From the NCBI GenBank assembly GCA_902493515.1, contig CABUPE010000001.1, positions 62,001 through 126,000 of the forward strand: a DNA stretch of 64,000 bases, written 5' to 3'. Source of the stretch: an uncultured Collinsella sp. GTDB lineage: Bacteria; Actinomycetota; Coriobacteriia; Coriobacteriales; Coriobacteriaceae. This document shows, piece after piece, positions 60,515 through 64,000 of the stretch. Every line of letters starts with the position of its first letter. Within the stretch, counting starts at the first letter, position 1. The notes below the pieces were generated by a model that ran no database searches, was not told the DNA's origin, and saw nothing but the letters and a program-made list of their open reading frames with translations. Both the position numbers and the translations under genes were made by a program.

Positions 60515-61975
60515 TTAGCGCACCTGAGCGACGTAAGCGACGTTGGTCGAGGAGACCTTGTCCTCGAGCTGGACGCTCATGCGGGGATCGCCGGCGGTAG
60601 CGACGGTCAGGTCGCCGGCCTCGACGTAGCCGAGCTCCTTAGCGGTCTCGATCGCCTTGACGATCGTGCCGTTGACGGTGCCCTGGGTAATCTCGGCCTG
60701 ATGCGGGATAACGCCCCAGTACATGATCATCTGCTGGACGGCCCACTCGTGGCGGGAGAACGCGCAGATCGGCATGTTGGGACGGAAGTGCGAAATCAGG
60801 CGAGCGGTACGACCGGTGGTCGTCGGCACGGTGATGCACTTGGCGCCAACGGTGGTGGCCATGTTCACAGCGGACATACCCACAACGTTGTTAACAACGC
60901 GGGTGCCATGAGCGTCGGCCGGAACCTCGAGCGGAGCGTGGGCCGGGAGGTACTTCTCGGTCTCGAGAGCAATGCTGGCCTGCATCTTGACGGCCTCGAC
61001 CGGGTACTTACCGGCAGCGGACTCGCCAGAGAGCATAACGGCGTCGGTGCCGTCGTAAATGGCGTTAGCAACGTCGGCAACCTCGGCGCGCGTCGGGCGC
61101 GGGTTCTGCTGCATGGAGTCGAGCATCTGCGTAGCGGTGATAACGGGCTTGTAGGCCGCGTTGCACTTGGCGATGATCTCCTTCTGGATGTGGGGAACGA
61201 GCTCGGGCTTGATCTCGATGCCCAGGTCGCCACGGGCGACCATGATGCCGTCGGAAGCCTCGAGGATCTCGTCGAAGTTCTCGACGCCCAGGGCGCACTC
61301 GATCTTCGGGAAGATCGTCACGTGCTCGCCACCGTTCTCGCGGCAAAGCTCGCGGATGCCGCGGACGGACTCGCCGTCACGGATGAAGGAAGCGGCGATG
61401 TAGTCGATGTTCTCGGTCAGGCCAAAGAGGATGTCCTGACGATCGCGCTCGGTGATGGCGGGCAGCGAGATGTTGACGTTGGGCATGTTGACGCCCTTGC
61501 GCTCGCCAATCAGGCCGTCGTTCTTGACGACGCAGGTCATGTCCTGGCCGTCGACGGACTCGACCTCGAGGGCAACCAGACCATCATCGATCAGGATAAG
61601 GGAGCCCTTCTCGACCTCGGAGGGCAGAGCCAGGTAGTCGAGGGAGATGTGCTCAGAGGTGCCGTGGAAATCCTCGGACGTGGGCTGAGCGGTGACGACG
61701 ATCTTATCGCCGGTCTTGACGGCAACCTTCTTGCCGTCGACCAGAAGGCCGGTGCGGACCTCGGGGCCCTTGGTGTCGAGCAGGATGCCGACGGGCAGAC
61801 CGAGCTCCTTGGAAATACGACGGACGCGCTCGATGCGACCGTGGTGCTCGTCGTAGGATCCGTGCGAGAAGTTAAAACGGGCGACGTTCATGCCCGCCTT
61901 AATCATCTCGCGGATGGTCTCGTCGCTATCGCAGGCGGGACCCATGGTGCATACAATCTTGGTGCGCTTGTACAT
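60515..61975 (-). CDS. pyk: Pyruvate kinase
   Basis: A 486-residue glycolytic enzyme. TKIVCTMGPACDSDETIREM, NFSHG, LLDTKGPEVRTG, the active-site stretch ITATQMLDSM, and MVARGDLGIEI are all intact, with a C-terminal allosteric domain. GGAGG precedes the start. It is also the step that makes PEP-derived pyruvate, coupling to PTS flux. Confidence 0.96.
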   Translation of the reverse strand: MYKRTKIVCTMGPACDSDETIREMIKAGMNVARFNFSHGSYDEHHGRIERVRRISKELGLPVGILLDTKGPEVRTGLLVDGKKVAVKTGDKIVVTAQPTSEDFHGTSEHISLDYLALPSEVEKGSLILIDDGLVALEVESVDGQDMTCVVKNDGLIGERKGVNMPNVNISLPAITERDRQDILFGLTENIDYIAASFIRDGESVRGIRELCRENGGEHVTIFPKIECALGVENFDEILEASDGIMVARGDLGIEIKPELVPHIQKEIIAKCNAAYKPVITATQMLDSMQQNPRPTRAEVADVANAIYDGTDAVMLSGESAAGKYPVEAVKMQASIALETEKYLPAHAPLEVPADAHGTRVVNNVVGMSAVNMATTVGAKCITVPTTTGRTARLISHFRPNMPICAFSRHEWAVQQMIMYWGVIPHQAEITQGTVNGTIVKAIETAKELGYVEAGDLTVATAGDPRMSVQLEDKVSSTNVAYVAQVR

Positions 61976-62268
61976 TCAGACCTCCATCTGACATCGTCTT
62001 GCGCTGATAGATAAACCATAAGAAATAAAACTGAGATGATTATAACGAAATGGCGACCGAATACCCCAAAAAATCGACCGTATGCCGAATTAGAAGTTCA
62101 TTTTTTGCGAAAAAACGGTATATGAAAAATCTTTACCAACCGTTCTGACCGCTGCTATCTGGGCGATATTTCAGTTTAACGATGTGCCGAAGAAAAAACG
62201 TTTTATCAATATTGAGCATCACACGGTCTGCATCGTTGCACTCGAGCCGTGTTTCCAATTGGAATGTT

Positions 62269-62298
62269 TTGGCTAGACGCGCTGCTTTGGGGTACCAT
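62269..62298 (+). promoter_or_regulatory. Promoter of the P-type ATPase leader
   Basis: TTGGCT (62269-62274), 18-base spacer, TACCAT (62293-62298). Transcription would begin near 62305, giving a leader of about 112 bases. The stretch 61976-62268 shows no gene or other feature. Confidence 0.5.
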
Positions 62299-62312
62299 AG
62301 CTCCACTATCAA

Positions 62313-62409
62313 CTGCCGCTCAGCACGGCAGCCTTGATGAGCCCTTGCCCTTCTCCTGGGAATTATGATCGGGCATCAATCTGCTGAGTGGCCCGAATCC
62401 CAGGAGGGG
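62313..62409 (+). promoter_or_regulatory. Structured leader that can hide the ribosome site
   Basis: CTGCCG/CGGCAG (62313-62331) frames a loop CTCAGCA, which can pair with TGCTGAG at 62382-62388. GATGAGCCC (62336-62344) pairs with GGGCATC (62371-62377). CTCCTGGGA (62353-62361) pairs exactly with TCCCAGGAG (62398-62406), which contains the start of the ribosome site AGGAGGGG. The helices cannot all coexist without a pseudoknot, which suggests a switch. No known riboswitch class is recognised. Confidence 0.55.
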
Positions 62410-62416
62410 ACTCTAT

Positions 62417-64000
62417 ATGCAAAAGGAATACCTGTCCGCCGCGGCGGAGGTGCTCAGCGACCAGGGCGTCGATGAGAACCTCGGCCTGAGCAACGACGAG
62501 GCGTCGTCGCGCCTCGCCAAGACAGGCCCTAACAAGCTCGAGGAAGCCGAGAAGACTCCGTTGTGGAAGCGCTTCTTTGAGCAGATGGCCGACCCCATGG
62601 TCATCATGCTGATCGTTGCCGCCGTCATCAGTGCACTCACGGGCATGGTCAAGGGTGAGGCGGACTTTGCCGACGTCGCCATCATCATGTTCGTCGTTAT
62701 CGTCAACTCGGTGCTGGGCGTGGTTCAGGAGGCCAAGAGCGAGGAAGCTCTCGAGGCATTGCAGGAGATGAGCGCCGCGCAGTCCAAGGTGCTGCGCGAC
62801 GGCAAGCTCGTGCACCTGCCGAGCGCCGAGCTCGTGCCCGGCGATGTGATCATGCTCGAGGCGGGCGACTCCGTCCCGGCCGACTGCCGCGTGCTCGAGA
62901 GCGCCACGATGAAGATCGAGGAGGCCGCCCTTACCGGCGAGTCCGTGCCCGTCGAGAAGCATGCCAACGTGATCGAGCTCGCCGCCGGCACCGACGACGT
63001 GCCGCTCGGCGACCGCAAGAACATGTGCTACATGGGTTCCACCGTGGTGTACGGTCGCGGTCGCGCTGTCGTGGTCGGTACCGGTATGAACACCGAGATG
63101 GGCAAGATTGCCGGCGCCCTGGCCGAGGCCAAGGAAGAGCTCACGCCGCTGCAGGTGAAGCTTGCCGAGCTCAGCCGCATCCTCACCATCATGGTTATCG
63201 TCATCTGCGTCGTTATCTTTGGTGTCGATATCATCCGCCACGGCGTGGGCAACGTTCTTACCGACCCGACCGCCCTGCTCGATACCTTTATGGTCGCCGT
63301 CTCGCTCGCCGTCGCTGCCATCCCCGAGGGCCTGGTCGCCGTCGTGACCATCGTGCTGTCGCTTGGTGTGACCAAGATGGCCAAGCGCCAGGCAATCATC
63401 CGCAAGCTCTCTGCCGTCGAGACCCTTGGCTGCACGCAGACCATCTGCTCCGACAAGACCGGTACCCTTACCCAAAACAAGATGACCGTCGTCAAGCACG
63501 AGCTCGCCGCGCCTAAGGAGAAGTTCCTGGCCGGCATGGCTCTGTGCTCCGATGCCCAGTGGGACGAGGAGCTGGGCGAGGCCGTGGGCGAGCCGACTGA
63601 GTGCGCGCTCGTCAACGACGCCGGCAAGGCGGGCCTCACTGGCCTGACTGCCGAGCACCCGCGCGTGGGCGAGGCCCCGTTCGACTCGGGCCGCAAGATG
63701 ATGTCCGTGGTCGTCGAGACCCTGGACGGCGAGTATGAGCAGTACACCAAGGGCGCGCCCGACGTGGTGATCGGCCTGTGCACCCATATCTACGACGGCG
63801 ACAGGGTCGTTCCGCTGACCGAGGAGCGTCGCGCCGAGCTCGTGGCCGCCAACAAGGCCATGGCCGACGAGGCCCTGCGCGTGCTGGCGCTGGCAAGCCG
63901 CACCTACACCGAGGTCCCGAGCGACTGCAGCCCCGCTGCGCTCGAGCACGACCTGGTCTTCTGCGGCCTGTCCGGCATGATTGACCCTGTCCGCCCCGAG
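62417..64000 (+). CDS. P-type cation-transporting ATPase (P2A-like), 5' part
   Basis: 528 residues are visible and the gene runs off the right edge. N-terminal cation-ATPase domain (about 1-75), actuator domain with LTGES, transmembrane PEGL motif (AAIPEGLVAVVT, calcium-pump type), phosphorylation site DKTGTLTQNK, and nucleotide-binding motif KGAPD. Most like Ca2+ (SERCA/PMR1-type) pumps of bacteria; the ion is inferred. Start at 62417 with AGGAGGGG eight bases upstream, in the structured leader. Confidence 0.92.
   Translation, partial: MQKEYLSAAAEVLSDQGVDENLGLSNDEASSRLAKTGPNKLEEAEKTPLWKRFFEQMADPMVIMLIVAAVISALTGMVKGEADFADVAIIMFVVIVNSVLGVVQEAKSEEALEALQEMSAAQSKVLRDGKLVHLPSAELVPGDVIMLEAGDSVPADCRVLESATMKIEEAALTGESVPVEKHANVIELAAGTDDVPLGDRKNMCYMGSTVVYGRGRAVVVGTGMNTEMGKIAGALAEAKEELTPLQVKLAELSRILTIMVIVICVVIFGVDIIRHGVGNVLTDPTALLDTFMVAVSLAVAAIPEGLVAVVTIVLSLGVTKMAKRQAIIRKLSAVETLGCTQTICSDKTGTLTQNKMTVVKHELAAPKEKFLAGMALCSDAQWDEELGEAVGEPTECALVNDAGKAGLTGLTAEHPRVGEAPFDSGRKMMSVVVETLDGEYEQYTKGAPDVVIGLCTHIYDGDRVVPLTEERRAELVAANKAMADEALRVLALASRTYTEVPSDCSPAALEHDLVFCGLSGMIDPVRPE

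Noticed and set aside
60416..62014. Long plus-strand open frame opposite pyk
   Set aside because: Antisense shadow of pyruvate kinase; repetitive Gly/Asp/Leu composition and no family.
62041..62047. TATAACG upstream of pyk as part of the PTS regulon
   Set aside because: A single seven-base match without partner half-site is expected by chance; too weak to include.
62313..62409. M-box or yybP-ykoY riboswitch before the P-type ATPase
   Set aside because: The conserved motifs of these classes as I know them are not found; kept as an unassigned structured leader instead.

Overview
The window reads as chromosomal DNA of a high-GC anaerobic actinobacterium of the Coriobacteriia, most likely a Collinsella species. 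The case is inferred from gene content: rubrerythrin instead of aerobic defences, mannose-family PTS, several sugar-isomerase (SIS) proteins each beside a GntR/UTRA regulator, a Phe T-box before pheST, a CbiMQO metal importer, and Coriobacteriia-style small membrane proteins. No rRNA, phage or intact insertion sequence is present. There are two tRNA genes, Asp(GUC) and Val(GAC).

Layout. 0-16.9 kb: mostly housekeeping. It holds a phosphoesterase, tRNA-Asp, an Rrf2 regulator, a MutY-like glycosylase lacking the Fe-S cluster, rubrerythrin, two small membrane proteins, a nucleotidyltransferase/HTH gene pair that looks like a toxin-antitoxin module, rmuC, an ABC exporter, nth, mfd, a PAP2 phosphatase, a threonine aldolase and a GNAT acetyltransferase. 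16.9-31.5 kb: the metabolic heart. Three FrlB-like SIS deglycases, a complete mannose-family PTS (fused EIIAB, EIIC, EIID), an EamA permease, a HAD phosphatase, YitT, RecQ and three GntR/HutC regulators are interleaved, with three distinct putative operator families. By analogy with the gfr/frl systems this is probably a locus for import and breakdown of Amadori compounds (glucose- or fructose-amino acids), each sugar-amine having its own regulator. 31.6-38.5 kb: an LDH-type dehydrogenase, MetA with the acetyl-CoA specificity residue, 5-formyl-THF cyclo-ligase, a HicAB toxin-antitoxin pair and an M16 peptidase. 39-43.6 kb: a small accessory island beside tRNA-Val, with a Schlafen/AlbA-type ATPase, an HNH nuclease, a Cys-rich mini-protein, a DUF5710 protein and one unknown gene; it has a defence-island look. 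44-64 kb: EamA permease, DUF4012 surface protein, glmM, M32 carboxypeptidase, T-box-pheS-pheT, cbiMQO, a phospholipase-C-like protein, a putative nuclease, pyruvate kinase, and the 5' part of a P-type cation ATPase that runs off the end.

The most unexpected content lies between genes. There is a three-copy structured element that sits directly after stop codons and shows compensatory base changes (with related shorter elements at two more stops), a dispersed family of REP-like hairpins with a GGGAC core, several very long perfect inverted repeats, and a leader before the P-type ATPase whose helices can bury the ribosome-binding site.
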